DNA of 64,000 nucleotides from Diaphorobacter sp. HDW4A (GTDB lineage: Bacteria; Pseudomonadota; Gammaproteobacteria; Burkholderiales; Burkholderiaceae_C), in assembly GCF_011305995.1 (NCBI RefSeq), contig NZ_CP049910.1, positions 806,001-870,000 on the forward strand. Direction: 5' to 3'. The notes beneath the pieces were generated by a model. The model saw nothing but the letters and a program-made list of their open reading frames with translations, was not told the origin of the DNA and ran no database searches. Both the position numbers and the translations under genes were made by a program. This document shows, one piece after another, positions 1-8,272 of this stretch (positions are counted from its first letter, which is position 1; each line of letters begins with the position of its first letter).

Positions 1-148
1 GCAGTGGCAGGACTATTTCCCAGCGCTCGACTACGTGGTCACGCCCGAAGACGACGGACTTGTCGACGAACTGGTCGCGCCAGGCCATCCGTCCACGCCG
101 GGCTATACCGATCCGGCGTACCCTTTGCACCCGCGTCGTCGCACCTGA
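1..148 (+). CDS. 3' end of an unrecognised protein (partial)
   Basis: An open frame enters from the left edge (frame of base 2) and stops with TGA at 146-148, giving the last 48 residues of a protein. The tail is acidic, then rich in Pro and Tyr (VAPGHPSTPGYTDPAYPLHP), and ends in RRRT. No family could be recognised from so short a piece. It converges on the LysR gene, whose stop lies 13 bases further on, and nothing between them looks like a terminator. That a real gene ends here is inferred from the amino-acid composition, which looks more protein-like in this frame than in the neighbouring one. Confidence 0.45.
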   Translation, partial: QWQDYFPALDYVVTPEDDGLVDELVAPGHPSTPGYTDPAYPLHPRRRT

Positions 149-161
149 TTTCGGTGCGCCG

Positions 162-1118
162 TCACGCGCGATGCAGCTTCTCGGCGGCAAGTGATTCGAG
201 CTGCACGATGAGGTAGTGCATGAACGCACGCGGGCCTTCGGGCAGCGTGCGCTCCGCCATGGTCTGCACCTCAACATTGCGGCTGGAGAGCCCGCGCTCG
301 CGGATTGGCGCGGCATGCAACTCGCCGCGCAGCACGCGGTCGCGCACGGTGATGCCGCCCGCAATCGACACCCCGCCGTCATACAGCACGAAATGCATCA
401 GTGCCTCGAATTGGTTGCAGACCAGTACCGGGTCGAAGACCAGACCTTTCTGACTGCAGGCGATGTCGAACAGTTGCCGCACGGTGTTTTCCGCATCGGG
501 CAGGGCTAGCGGATGCGGCTGCAACTGGCGCAGCGTGACATGCGAATGTTGTGAGAGCGGATGATCCGGGCGCATGAATGCATAGATAGAGGCCGCGCCG
601 CGATACGCCACGGCAATGTCGCGCTCGGCCGTGCGGCTGTAGGTGACCGCGATGTCGGCATCACCGCGCAGCAGCGCCTGCGTCGCGGCCTGCGGACCAC
701 ACACCCGCAGCTGGAACTGCATGCCCGGATACTGCTCGCGAAATTGGGCGATCACGCGAGGCAGAAACTCGATCGCAAACCCCGATGAACTGCAGATGCG
801 CACCATGCCTCGCCTGAGGCCCTGCAGCGCCTGGATGTCCGATACCGCGCGCTCGGCTTCGAGCGCATTTCGGCGCGCGTGATTCGCCAGCACCTCGCCC
901 GCGGGGCTTGCGACCATGCCGCGTGGCCGGCGCTCGAACAGCGGCACGCCGAGCAGATCTTCGAGCGTGGCTATCTGTCGGCTCACGGCGGACGGCGTGA
1001 CGTTGAGCCGCGTTGCCGCTTCGCTTACCGAGCCGCTGCGCACGACCTCCAGCAGATAGCGCAGGGCGGTGTCCTGCAACTGGGCCGACAACAGGGAGGA
1101 GGCTCGCGAGCTTTGCAT
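162..1118 (-). CDS. LysR-family transcriptional regulator
   Basis: A 318-residue LysR-type regulator, the usual family length. The N-terminal winged helix-turn-helix lies at about residues 14-75 (SVSEAATRLNVTPSAVSRQI, then the wing PLFERRPRGMVASPAGEVL). The remainder is the periplasmic-binding-protein-like effector domain. The reading frame opens 37 codons further upstream (1229), but the ATG at 1118 puts the helix-turn-helix at the normal distance from the N-terminus, so it is preferred; no strong Shine-Dalgarno decides it. It is divergent from the amidase at 1277, the classic arrangement for a LysR protein and its target. The effector is unknown. Confidence 0.9.
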   Translation of the reverse strand: MQSSRASSLLSAQLQDTALRYLLEVVRSGSVSEAATRLNVTPSAVSRQIATLEDLLGVPLFERRPRGMVASPAGEVLANHARRNALEAERAVSDIQALQGLRRGMVRICSSSGFAIEFLPRVIAQFREQYPGMQFQLRVCGPQAATQALLRGDADIAVTYSRTAERDIAVAYRGAASIYAFMRPDHPLSQHSHVTLRQLQPHPLALPDAENTVRQLFDIACSQKGLVFDPVLVCNQFEALMHFVLYDGGVSIAGGITVRDRVLRGELHAAPIRERGLSSRNVEVQTMAERTLPEGPRAFMHYLIVQLESLAAEKLHRA

Positions 1119-1139
1119 GAAACGCAACGGTGAATGGAA

Positions 1140-1162
1140 GATTTGTCGATTGTGCGCAAATC
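1140..1162. promoter_or_regulatory. Candidate LysR operator between regulator and amidase
   Basis: A perfect 6-bp dyad GATTTG / CAAATC is separated by 11 bases in the 158-bp divergent intergenic region, 22 bp upstream of the proposed regulator start. The dyad and its spacing suit a LysR recognition site and autoregulation. The dyad is seen directly; its function is inferred. Confidence 0.45.
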
Positions 1163-1276
1163 GGACTGACCCTACAGTGCATCGTGACGAAGCGATGACA
1201 TCGCCGATGCGGTTTTCTATTCCATTCATCGGAAATTATCGCAAGGACTCGCCCCGATCAGGAGACAGAACCGAAC

Positions 1277-2749
1277 ATGACGAACGATTCCACTCAACCA
1301 GGGAAGCCGCCCGCGACCGGCGGCATCGTGGAGCTTGCAGCGACCGAGCTGTCGCGCGCCATCCATGCGCGCGAGGTCTCGTGCGTGGAGGTGCTCGATG
1401 CGTACTTCGCGCAGATCGACCGCTTCAACCCGCAGGTCAACGCCATCGTCGCCAGTCTGCCGCGCGAACAGCTGCGGACGCAGGCCAGTGCGCTGGACGC
1501 GGACCTCGCGCGCGGCGAGAGCAGGGGCGTGCTGCATGGGTTCCCGCAGGCGCCCAAGGACATCATGCCGGCCAAGGGCATGGTCACGACGAAGGGCTCG
1601 CCGATCTTCAAGGGCCAGGTGTCACAGACCGATGCTGTGGTCTTCGATCGCATGCGGGCATCGGGCGCGATCTTCGTGGGACGCACCAACTCGCCGGAGT
1701 TCGGCCTCGGCGGCCACACCTACAACGAGGTGTACGGCACCACGCGCAACGCGTTCGATCCGTCGCTCTCTGCCGGAGGCAGCAGCGGCGGTGCAGGCGT
1801 GTGCGTGGCACTGCGCATGCTACCCGTGGCGGATGGCTCGGACATGATGGGCTCGCTGCGCACTCCCGCCGCGTTCAACCATGTGTATGGCATGCGCACC
1901 TCGGTGGGCTGCATTCCGCACGGACCGACCGACGAGATCTTTTTTCAGCAATTCAGCGTCGGCGGACCGATGGCGCGCAACGTGCCCGATCTCGCGCTGC
2001 TGCTGTCGGTGATGGGGGGCTTCGATGCGCGCCTTCCGCTCACGCATCGCGCTGCCAACATCGACTTTCGTGCACCGCTTGTGCGCGACTTCAAGGGCGC
2101 ACGCATCGCATGGCTTGGCGATCTGGGCGGGCACCTGCCGACCGAACCCGGCCTGCTTGAGGTGTGCGACAAGGCGCTTGTGCATTTCGAAGCGATAGGC
2201 TGCATAGTCGACCGCGTCCTGCCGCAGTTCGACATGGAAAGCCTGTGGCGCGCCTGGCTCGACCTGCGCAGCTTTCAGTTTGCGGGTACCAATCGTGCGC
2301 TGTATGACGATCCGGCCAAACGCCGCTTGCTCAAGCCCGAAGCCGTGTGGGAACTGGAGCGGGGCTTGGCGCTTACCGCCATGCAGGTGTTCGATGCAGC
2401 ACGTGTGCGTTCGGCTTGGTACGAATGTCTGCGCCGCCTGCATCTTCAATATGAGGCCTTGCTGTTGCCGTCCGCACAGGTCTTTCCGTTTGACGCCGCA
2501 TTGGACTGGCCGCATGCGGTCGGCGGTCAGTCGATGGACACCTACCACCGCTGGATGCAGACGGTGATCGGCGCCACCATGGCTGGGTTGCCTGCGTTGT
2601 CGGTTCCCGCAGGTCTCGACGCGGACGGGCGGCCCGTGGGGCTGCAGATCATCGGGCGTACGCAGGATGACTTTGGCGTGTTGCAACTGGGGCATGCATA
2701 TGACCTGGCGAGCGGGGCATCAAAGGTGCGCAGTCCGTTGCTGGGTTGA
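1277..2749 (+). CDS. Amidase-signature hydrolase
   Basis: A 490-residue amidase-signature enzyme that hydrolyses a carboxamide bond; the substrate cannot be read from sequence. The Ser-cisSer-Lys triad is visible: Lys94 (QAPKD), Ser169 in the Gly/Ser-rich loop AGGSSGGAG, and Ser193 in GSDMMGSLRTPAAF. The 75- and 24-residue spacings are the same as those of the fatty acid amide hydrolase triad. The nucleophile motif reads DMMGS where DxGGS is more usual, a mild divergence. The start is supported by AGGAGA about 13 bp upstream. It is divergent from a LysR gene and followed by a Bug solute-binding protein, so an imported carboxylate or amide is a reasonable guess for the substrate. Confidence 0.9.
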   Translation: MTNDSTQPGKPPATGGIVELAATELSRAIHAREVSCVEVLDAYFAQIDRFNPQVNAIVASLPREQLRTQASALDADLARGESRGVLHGFPQAPKDIMPAKGMVTTKGSPIFKGQVSQTDAVVFDRMRASGAIFVGRTNSPEFGLGGHTYNEVYGTTRNAFDPSLSAGGSSGGAGVCVALRMLPVADGSDMMGSLRTPAAFNHVYGMRTSVGCIPHGPTDEIFFQQFSVGGPMARNVPDLALLLSVMGGFDARLPLTHRAANIDFRAPLVRDFKGARIAWLGDLGGHLPTEPGLLEVCDKALVHFEAIGCIVDRVLPQFDMESLWRAWLDLRSFQFAGTNRALYDDPAKRRLLKPEAVWELERGLALTAMQVFDAARVRSAWYECLRRLHLQYEALLLPSAQVFPFDAALDWPHAVGGQSMDTYHRWMQTVIGATMAGLPALSVPAGLDADGRPVGLQIIGRTQDDFGVLQLGHAYDLASGASKVRSPLLG

Positions 2750-2847
2750 ACAAGGCGTCACTGCGCGGATGCGCTCAGAGATTTTGATTTGGGGTAGCAA
2801 CTCGGGTGCGCGTTGCTGGGTTTTCAACAGTACGAAGAAAGAAACAG

Positions 2848-3867
2848 GTGAGAGAGTTGCAGCGTATTTCCCGTAAGAGCTTCTTGCGTGCCGCCGTGTC
2901 GGCATGCGCATTGATTTCCCTCGTGTCGAGTCCCCTGATCGCGGCCGCTCAGAGTCAGGCCGCGACCGATTATCCCCAGCGTCCGATCAAGCTCATCGTT
3001 CCGTTTCTCGCGGGCGGTGCGACAGACATCCTGGGGCGCTTGCTTGCCACATCGTTGGGCGAGCGCCTGGGCCAATCCGTCGTCGTCGAGAACAAGCCGG
3101 GCGCTGGCACCACTGTGGCAGCGGCACTGGTAGCCAAGGCTCCGGCGGATGGCTATACGCTGTTTCTGGGCTCCAGTTCCACACTGGTGCTGAACCCGTC
3201 GATCCGCAAGGCGCTGGCCTACGATCCGTTCAAGAGCTTCACCTATTTGGGCTCGGTCGCAACCATGGGGCAACTGGTCGTGGTGAATCCGCAAGTCCCA
3301 ATTCGTTCACTGAAGGAACTCGTGGCTGCTGCGAACAAGCCGGACAACACGATCAGCTATGCATCGTTTGGAAGCGGATCATCGGCACATTTTGGTGGCG
3401 AACTGCTGCAGTCGGCGTTGGGGACGAAGATGACGCACGTGCCGTTCAATGGCAGTGCCCAGAGTCTGACCTCCGTGATGGGCGGACAGGTGCCTGTTGG
3501 TATCGACACAGTGGTCGCATCGCTGCCGCAAGTGCGCGCGGGCAAGGTCCGGGCCATTGCGTCGCTGAGCGCTGAGCGGCATCCGCTCTATCCAGATGTA
3601 CCTACGGTGGCTGAAAGCGGCTATCCCGGTTTCGCGTCTGAAGCGTGGTTCGGCCTGCTTGCACCCGCCGGACTGCCTGTGCCAGTGCGTGACAAGGTGG
3701 AGGCAGCTCTGCAATATGTGCTGGCGCAGCCGGATGTTCAGAAAAAATTGCGTGACGTGGGCTTGAATCCTTCGTGGTCCAATGGAGCGCAATTGCTGGC
3801 GCGCACGCAGCAAGAGCTTCCGCAGATGAAGGTTGTCGCAGAGAAGGCGCATATCCAGGCGGACTGA
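2848..3867 (+). CDS. Bug/TctC-family periplasmic solute-binding protein
   Basis: A 339-residue tripartite tricarboxylate receptor (Bug) family protein. After a signal peptide (hydrophobic stretch ending AAAQS) comes the family motif YPQRPIKLIVPFLAGGATD, then ENKPGAGT, then ADGYTLFLGSSST, in the usual order. These periplasmic proteins bind carboxylates or other small solutes, often without TctAB membrane partners nearby, and none is present here. The frame is also open from a GTG at 2806, but the GTG at 2848 gives a normal short, basic signal-peptide N-region (MRELQRISRKSFLR). It probably serves the same pathway as the upstream amidase, 98 bp away. Confidence 0.9.
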   Translation: MRELQRISRKSFLRAAVSACALISLVSSPLIAAAQSQAATDYPQRPIKLIVPFLAGGATDILGRLLATSLGERLGQSVVVENKPGAGTTVAAALVAKAPADGYTLFLGSSSTLVLNPSIRKALAYDPFKSFTYLGSVATMGQLVVVNPQVPIRSLKELVAAANKPDNTISYASFGSGSSAHFGGELLQSALGTKMTHVPFNGSAQSLTSVMGGQVPVGIDTVVASLPQVRAGKVRAIASLSAERHPLYPDVPTVAESGYPGFASEAWFGLLAPAGLPVPVRDKVEAALQYVLAQPDVQKKLRDVGLNPSWSNGAQLLARTQQELPQMKVVAEKAHIQAD

Positions 3868-3947
3868 GCCGGTGATCGTCAGGTGGAGAGCCGGGACAGC
3901 TGGCTCTAGAATCGAGCGGACATTCCTTCAGAAATGACAGTGCCGCC

Positions 3948-4175
3948 GTGACTCCCCAAGACCTCGAACAACTGCTGACCACCCCCATGCCCTTTGGCAA
4001 ACACCAAGGCACGGTGATTGCCGATCTGCCCGCGAACTATCTGCACTGGTTCGCGCGAGAAGGCTTTCCCAAGGGGCGCATCGGTCAGTTGCTGCAACTG
4101 ATGTTCGAGATCGATCACAATGGGTTGAGTGATTTGCTGGAGCCCTTGCGCAGGGCTCAGCAGTCTCGTCGATAG
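3948..4175 (+). CDS. DUF3820 family small protein
   Basis: A 75-residue protein with the DUF3820 pattern: MPFGKHQGTVIADLPANYL, then HWFAREGFPKGRIGQLL. The start is a GTG. The family has been linked to regulated virulence factors in Pseudomonas, but no biochemical role is established and none is claimed here. It converges on the truncated haemoglobin gene with 3 bp between the stop codons. Confidence 0.85.
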   Translation: MTPQDLEQLLTTPMPFGKHQGTVIADLPANYLHWFAREGFPKGRIGQLLQLMFEIDHNGLSDLLEPLRRAQQSRR

Positions 4176-4178
4176 AAC

Positions 4179-4661
4179 TCAGTGCGCACGGGGGGACGGT
4201 TGCGCGTGCACGTGCTCATGGACTTTTTCATCCGCATGTGCACGGCGCACGGATGACCCATCGAAATAGCTCACGAACAGTTGCCTGCCGATGTCATGCG
4301 CCACGCGCCTGAGTTTGTTGGTCGTGCTGCTATCGAAGCGCCCACTGGTGTGTTGGGCCCACAGTTGAATCCACGCGTTGAAGTGCGCGGGATTCACATC
4401 GGTCAACTGCCTGTGGCGTTGCACGAGGTTGCCACGAAAGCTGCGTGACCCCAGCATCACGGTACTCCAGAAATCAACCATGCGATCCAGATGCGCATCC
4501 CGACGAACCCCCAACTCCTTGGCGAACACGGGGCCGAGCAGCGGGTGCTGCATGACGTCAGAGTAGAAGTCTTGCACCAGATGTCTGATGCTGACGGCAT
4601 TCAAGGGCGTGATGGTTGAGTGAAGGGAATCTGTCGTGGCGGATGGGAAATGGGGCGGCAT
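4179..4661 (-). CDS. Group III truncated haemoglobin
   Basis: A 160-residue truncated globin of group III (Ctb/Cgb type). Tyr33 in DFYSDV fits the B10 distal Tyr, His83 in VQRHRQL fits the proximal haem ligand, and the segments HPLLGPVFAKELG and FWSTVMLGS match the family pattern. Such proteins bind O2 or NO and are often induced under low oxygen or nitrosative stress. The frame is open up to 4883, but the extra 74 residues do not resemble globin and cover an ANR-like box, so the ATG at 4661 is preferred; 4752 is another possible start. The C-terminus is His-rich. It is divergent from the PFL-like gene. Confidence 0.85.
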   Translation of the reverse strand: MPPHFPSATTDSLHSTITPLNAVSIRHLVQDFYSDVMQHPLLGPVFAKELGVRRDAHLDRMVDFWSTVMLGSRSFRGNLVQRHRQLTDVNPAHFNAWIQLWAQHTSGRFDSSTTNKLRRVAHDIGRQLFVSYFDGSSVRRAHADEKVHEHVHAQPSPRAH

Positions 4662-4761
4662 GTGGGCTGATGGTGATGTCGTTGTGTCGTGCAGTATTTG
4701 CAGCGGCTTTGAAACGGCGCTGTTCAATAGAGGAGCTTCCCAGTGCTTCGGCATCCATGCG

Positions 4762-4775
4762 TTGTTGCTGATCAA
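4762..4775. promoter_or_regulatory. ANR/FNR-like box
   Basis: TTGTTGCTGATCAA matches the FNR/ANR consensus TTGAT-N4-ATCAA at 9 of 10 positions. It lies about 100 bp upstream of the proposed globin start, inside the 363-bp gap between the divergent globin and PFL-like genes. Nothing else in this gap was recognised. Both neighbours belong to families often controlled by oxygen, which supports the call; the site is a prediction. Confidence 0.5.
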
Positions 4776-5024
4776 AGAGTTCGGTTGCGGATGGGCATAA
4801 ATATTCCTTACTCGGTGACTGCAATTCACAAAATCGGCGTAGGAAAAATGTCCTGAAAAGTGAGCTCGTCTCGGCATTTGCAAGTTCGTGTTTCTCCTCT
4901 GTCAATCACTGTAAATGCTGGGTTTGTCTTGATTTACTCATCATGGGATTTGCGTTTGGCTGGATAACCTTGCTGAAGTTTGATTTTTGATCTTTCCTTT
5001 ACTTCGCAAAATGGGATGGCCTGA

Positions 5025-6869
5025 ATGATGGACTCCATCACATACAGCACAAGCAACTCCGACACGTCTGGTCCCTGGCGTCGCTTCCAATCCGGAACGT
5101 GGCAGACCAGCGCGGATGTCCGTAAGTTCATTCAAGCGAATGTTCAAACCTATTCGGGAGGCGCGGAGTTTCTTGCCGCAAGGGATGACGCAGCAGATGA
5201 AGCGCCCATGCCACCCGCACTGAGTGCGGCCTTGCGTGCTGTTGGGATGTCGTCCACCAAAAGCAGTGCTGCGGGCATTGAGGTGCAGCGCGCGGGTCGT
5301 CGCCTGAATTTTCTGGACGTGCATGCACCGCAGATCGTCGCGGCGCACGAGGCGGGCTTGCTGCATGGAATGCCCGAGCCCTTGAGCCGCTGCGCCCTTG
5401 CGGCCGACTATCGCCGCATCGCGCTCTATGGCGTGGAGTATTTGCGCAGCGACTGCAGGCAGATGCTGCGCGCGTTGAACGAAGCGCCCTTCACGCAGGA
5501 ACTGATGCAGCAGCGGCGTAGCCTGTCGGAACAGATGCTTGCGCTTGAGGAGCTGCGCGACGTGGCGCTTTCGCAAGGCGTAGACATCAGTCGGCCTGCG
5601 GCGAATGCGCACGAAGCGGTGCAGTGGATGACGCTGGCCGCCATGGCTTTGGCCGGTGAGAGCAATGGTGCAGCGTTTCCCTCAGCGCGCGCGTCGGCGT
5701 TTCTTGATGTCTACATCCAGCGCGACATGGATGAGGGCCTGTTGAACGAACAACAGGCGCAGTTGCTGATTGACGAGTGGTTGCTCAAGCTCTCCAATAT
5801 GCGGCTGCTTTGCGGCGCGGAACCGAATGCCGAAAGCGGTGATGCGGCCGTGCTGATCGAGTGTCTCGCAGGCATGGCGCAGGACGCGCAGCCGCTGGTC
5901 ACGCGCACCACCTTCCGCTGGCTGCAGGCGTTGCGCCATTGCACGGCAGAGCATCTGCCGAATGTCGCAGCGCTTTGGTCTTCTGCATTGCCGCGCGGTT
6001 TTCGCAATTTCTGCAGCGAGGTAGCGCGTGAGACCGGTGTGATCCGCTTCGAAAACGATACGGGTCTGCGGAGTCATCTGGGGGATGACTACGTGGTCTG
6101 CTCCAGCGCGCCAGCGCTGCGTCTCGGACAGCAGGTGTTGCTCGACGCGGGGCATGTGAATCTGCCCAAGGCGCTGCTGTACGCGATCAATGGCGGCGTC
6201 GATGAGGAAAGCGGCGTGCTCGTGGCCCGAGGGCTGGGCACGTTCTGGGGCGACGTGTTGGAGTATGACGACATTGTGCGTCGGCTGGACCGAATGCTCG
6301 ACTGGCTTGCGACGAACTGCGTGAACGCCTTCAACAGCGCGCATTTTCTGCATGACAGGTTGGCAGACGCCAGTCTCTCCATGGCCTTGCATGACAGCGA
6401 TGCGGAGCATGTGATGGCATGCAGCGTGGATGGTCTCGCGGTGCTCGCCGATTCGCTTTCTGCCATCCGGTATGCGCGCGTGCAGGTGCTGCGCAACGAA
6501 GACGGCTTGGCGGTGGATTTCAAGGTCGATGAGTCATTCCCTGCATGTGGACGCATTGGCGGCGTTGCCGATGAAATCGCGCATGCGCTTTGCGATGTTT
6601 TCGCACAGAAGCTGCGCGCTCAGCCATTCATCTACCGCAATGCGCAGCCTGTGGTTGTTCCAGCCAATACGTCAGCCAACACATCTGCGGGGGCCAAGAC
6701 AGGCAGCACGCCCTGCGGTCGTCATGCAGGTGAGGCGTTTACCGTGTGGTCCACCGACGAGGTGCGGCGATGGAGCACGGGGCAGCTCGTGCGGGATCGT
6801 GTTCGCGAAGACTGCGAGACGAAGCTTCGCGTGGTGTTCGCTGCGTTGGCGGAAGCTGGCTGTCACTGA
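5025..6869 (+). CDS. Pyruvate formate-lyase-like protein lacking catalytic residues and glycyl-radical domain
   Basis: A 614-residue protein that follows the pyruvate formate-lyase (PFL) pattern from WRRFQSGTWQTSADVRKFIQ at the N-terminus through ADYRRIALYG, ANAHEAVQW, LDVYIQRD, LLYAINGGVDE, MALHDSD, LADSLSAIRYA and NEDGLAVDF to GSTPCGRHAG. Functional PFL is about 760 residues; this one stops where the C-terminal glycyl-radical domain (RVSGYAVRF in PFL) should begin. The catalytic Cys418-Cys419 pair aligns without gaps to Ser360-Ser361 (DDYVVCSS), and Arg435 aligns to His377; the active-site Trp is kept (LWSSALP). The 237 bp downstream do not encode the missing domain in another frame. It is probably a pseudoenzyme or a PFL relative with a new role; formate production is unlikely. 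The start is one of two consecutive ATGs. Confidence 0.8.
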   Translation: MMDSITYSTSNSDTSGPWRRFQSGTWQTSADVRKFIQANVQTYSGGAEFLAARDDAADEAPMPPALSAALRAVGMSSTKSSAAGIEVQRAGRRLNFLDVHAPQIVAAHEAGLLHGMPEPLSRCALAADYRRIALYGVEYLRSDCRQMLRALNEAPFTQELMQQRRSLSEQMLALEELRDVALSQGVDISRPAANAHEAVQWMTLAAMALAGESNGAAFPSARASAFLDVYIQRDMDEGLLNEQQAQLLIDEWLLKLSNMRLLCGAEPNAESGDAAVLIECLAGMAQDAQPLVTRTTFRWLQALRHCTAEHLPNVAALWSSALPRGFRNFCSEVARETGVIRFENDTGLRSHLGDDYVVCSSAPALRLGQQVLLDAGHVNLPKALLYAINGGVDEESGVLVARGLGTFWGDVLEYDDIVRRLDRMLDWLATNCVNAFNSAHFLHDRLADASLSMALHDSDAEHVMACSVDGLAVLADSLSAIRYARVQVLRNEDGLAVDFKVDESFPACGRIGGVADEIAHALCDVFAQKLRAQPFIYRNAQPVVVPANTSANTSAGAKTGSTPCGRHAGEAFTVWSTDEVRRWSTGQLVRDRVREDCETKLRVVFAALAEAGCH

Positions 6870-7106
6870 AAAAAAAGAATGAAGGAAAGACTTCGTAGAG
6901 GGAGGTGAGGCGCCGGTGTCGTCTCCTGAATTCTGGAGCGTTGCATCGCAACGTTTCAGATGGAGGGCACATCGGCAAATCACAAAAAAGTGGGCACTCG
7001 CAGGGTAGAGAAGATGGCGCGAGCAGCCCCGATAAGAGAACGGGGCGGAGCCTTTGGTGTTGGGGGTTCCGCCTCGATTCTTGCTTACTTTTTCTTGATT
7101 CAGTGC

Positions 7107-8231
7107 TCACCAGGCGGCGAAGACTTCTTCCGCCAGACCCAGCGCAGTGCTCGCTCCCGAGCCGCTGGTCACTGTCACCGCGCGCACCGCGTCGCTTGGC
7201 GCATGGATGATGCACGGCACGGCCGAGGATGATGGATAGGTACCCACCCAGCGCTCGACCACATTGGCTTCGCTCAGGCGCAGCGTTTCGCGCAGATGCC
7301 GCAGGATGATCGCATCGACGTCTTCGCTTGCGAACGGCTGCACGGCCGCACCGTAGTGATGCGAGTCACCAACCACCAGCGTGCCATCCGCACTCTGCAC
7401 CACGATCAGGTGGATGCCGTGGGCGAGCGATGCGGATTCTTCCTCTTCCAACTGAGTCCGCAGCTGCGTGGCGGGCGAGAGTGCCGCATAGCCCTCGTAG
7501 CGAATCAGGCTCAGATCGCCCATCACCGAGCCCTGCAGCTGAAAGCCCGGCTGCGGCCGCAGGCGCAGCATCTGCAGCTGGCATTGGCGCACGCCATGCT
7601 CTTCCCATATGGGCGCAAACAGTCCACCCGGCGCGGCGTTGGTGCAGACGGCGACGCGTTCGGCGGCGTATTCGCCGCGCGTGGTACGAACGCGCGGCGT
7701 GTCGATCTCGACCACCGCTTCGCCGAAGCGGAAGTCCACGCCCTTGGCCTCGTGCAGCCACGCCGCGAGGCGCGGAATGGCGGTGCGTGATTCGACGCGC
7801 AACTCGTGTGGGCTGTAGAGCACCGATTGCAGGCCGACGGTGTTGAGCGCGCCATGCCGTTGCGCGGCAATCTCGGGCCTGAGCAGCTCGCAACCGGCGC
7901 TCATGTCGGTCTCCATGAAGGCCTGCAACACGGCGTGCGCAGCCGGGCGGCGGGCCGTCATCCAGAGGCCTTGCTGCACTACGTCGATACCGGCTTGTGG
8001 CGCAATGCTGGCCCAAATGTCGCGCGAGCGCATGGCTCGTGACCAGTGGGCCCCAGCGCGCTGGCCTGTGACGGTGACGAAGCCGAAATTGCGAATCGAC
8101 GCACCCAGGCAGGCCGCGTCGCGCTCGATCACCAGCGTCTTCAGTCCACGCAGGGCTGCGGTGTATGCGTGGGCCAGGCCGACGATACCCGCCCCGACCA
8201 CGATCACGTCGTAGTGCTGCTTCATGTTCAT
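7107..8231 (-). CDS. FAD-dependent oxidoreductase of phosphonate clusters (TIGR03364/HpnW type)
   Basis: A 374-residue D-amino-acid-oxidase-fold flavoprotein. The dinucleotide motif VIVVGAGIVGLAHAYTAALRG is at residues 10-30, and ERDAACLGASIRNFGFV fits the TIGR03364 subgroup. Near the C-terminus are ERWVGTYPSSS and VTVTSGSGAST. This subgroup accompanies aminoethylphosphonate (AEP) transport genes, and some members have been reported to oxidise N-alkylated AEP; which substrate this one uses is inferred. It is the last gene of the phosphonate operon, 41 bp after the permease. The 237 bp beyond its stop, up to the PFL-like gene, hold no gene; one 6-bp dyad CGTTGC/GCAACG is at 6939-6953. Confidence 0.8.
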   Translation of the reverse strand: MNMKQHYDVIVVGAGIVGLAHAYTAALRGLKTLVIERDAACLGASIRNFGFVTVTGQRAGAHWSRAMRSRDIWASIAPQAGIDVVQQGLWMTARRPAAHAVLQAFMETDMSAGCELLRPEIAAQRHGALNTVGLQSVLYSPHELRVESRTAIPRLAAWLHEAKGVDFRFGEAVVEIDTPRVRTTRGEYAAERVAVCTNAAPGGLFAPIWEEHGVRQCQLQMLRLRPQPGFQLQGSVMGDLSLIRYEGYAALSPATQLRTQLEEEESASLAHGIHLIVVQSADGTLVVGDSHHYGAAVQPFASEDVDAIILRHLRETLRLSEANVVERWVGTYPSSSAVPCIIHAPSDAVRAVTVTSGSGASTALGLAEEVFAAW

Positions 8232-8272
8232 GGAATCAATTCAAAATCAGGAGAGAGAAAATACCGAAGCGT

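Noticed and set aside
1069..2160. A 363-residue plus-strand frame overlapping the amidase start
   Set aside because: It runs out of frame through the amidase, whose catalytic triad is clear, and is Arg-rich shadow sequence.
4664..4883. A 74-residue N-terminal extension of the truncated haemoglobin
   Set aside because: The extension has no globin-like sequence and contains the ANR-like box, so it is more likely the promoter region.
4925..4945. TTGATTTACTCATCA as a second ANR/FNR box closer to the PFL-like gene
   Set aside because: The half-sites are 6 bp apart instead of 4 and the right half is imperfect; too weak to report as a site.
6870..7106. A frameshifted glycyl-radical domain downstream of the PFL-like gene
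   Set aside because: None of the frames read in this gap shows the RVSGYAVRF-type motif, so the domain is absent, not shifted.
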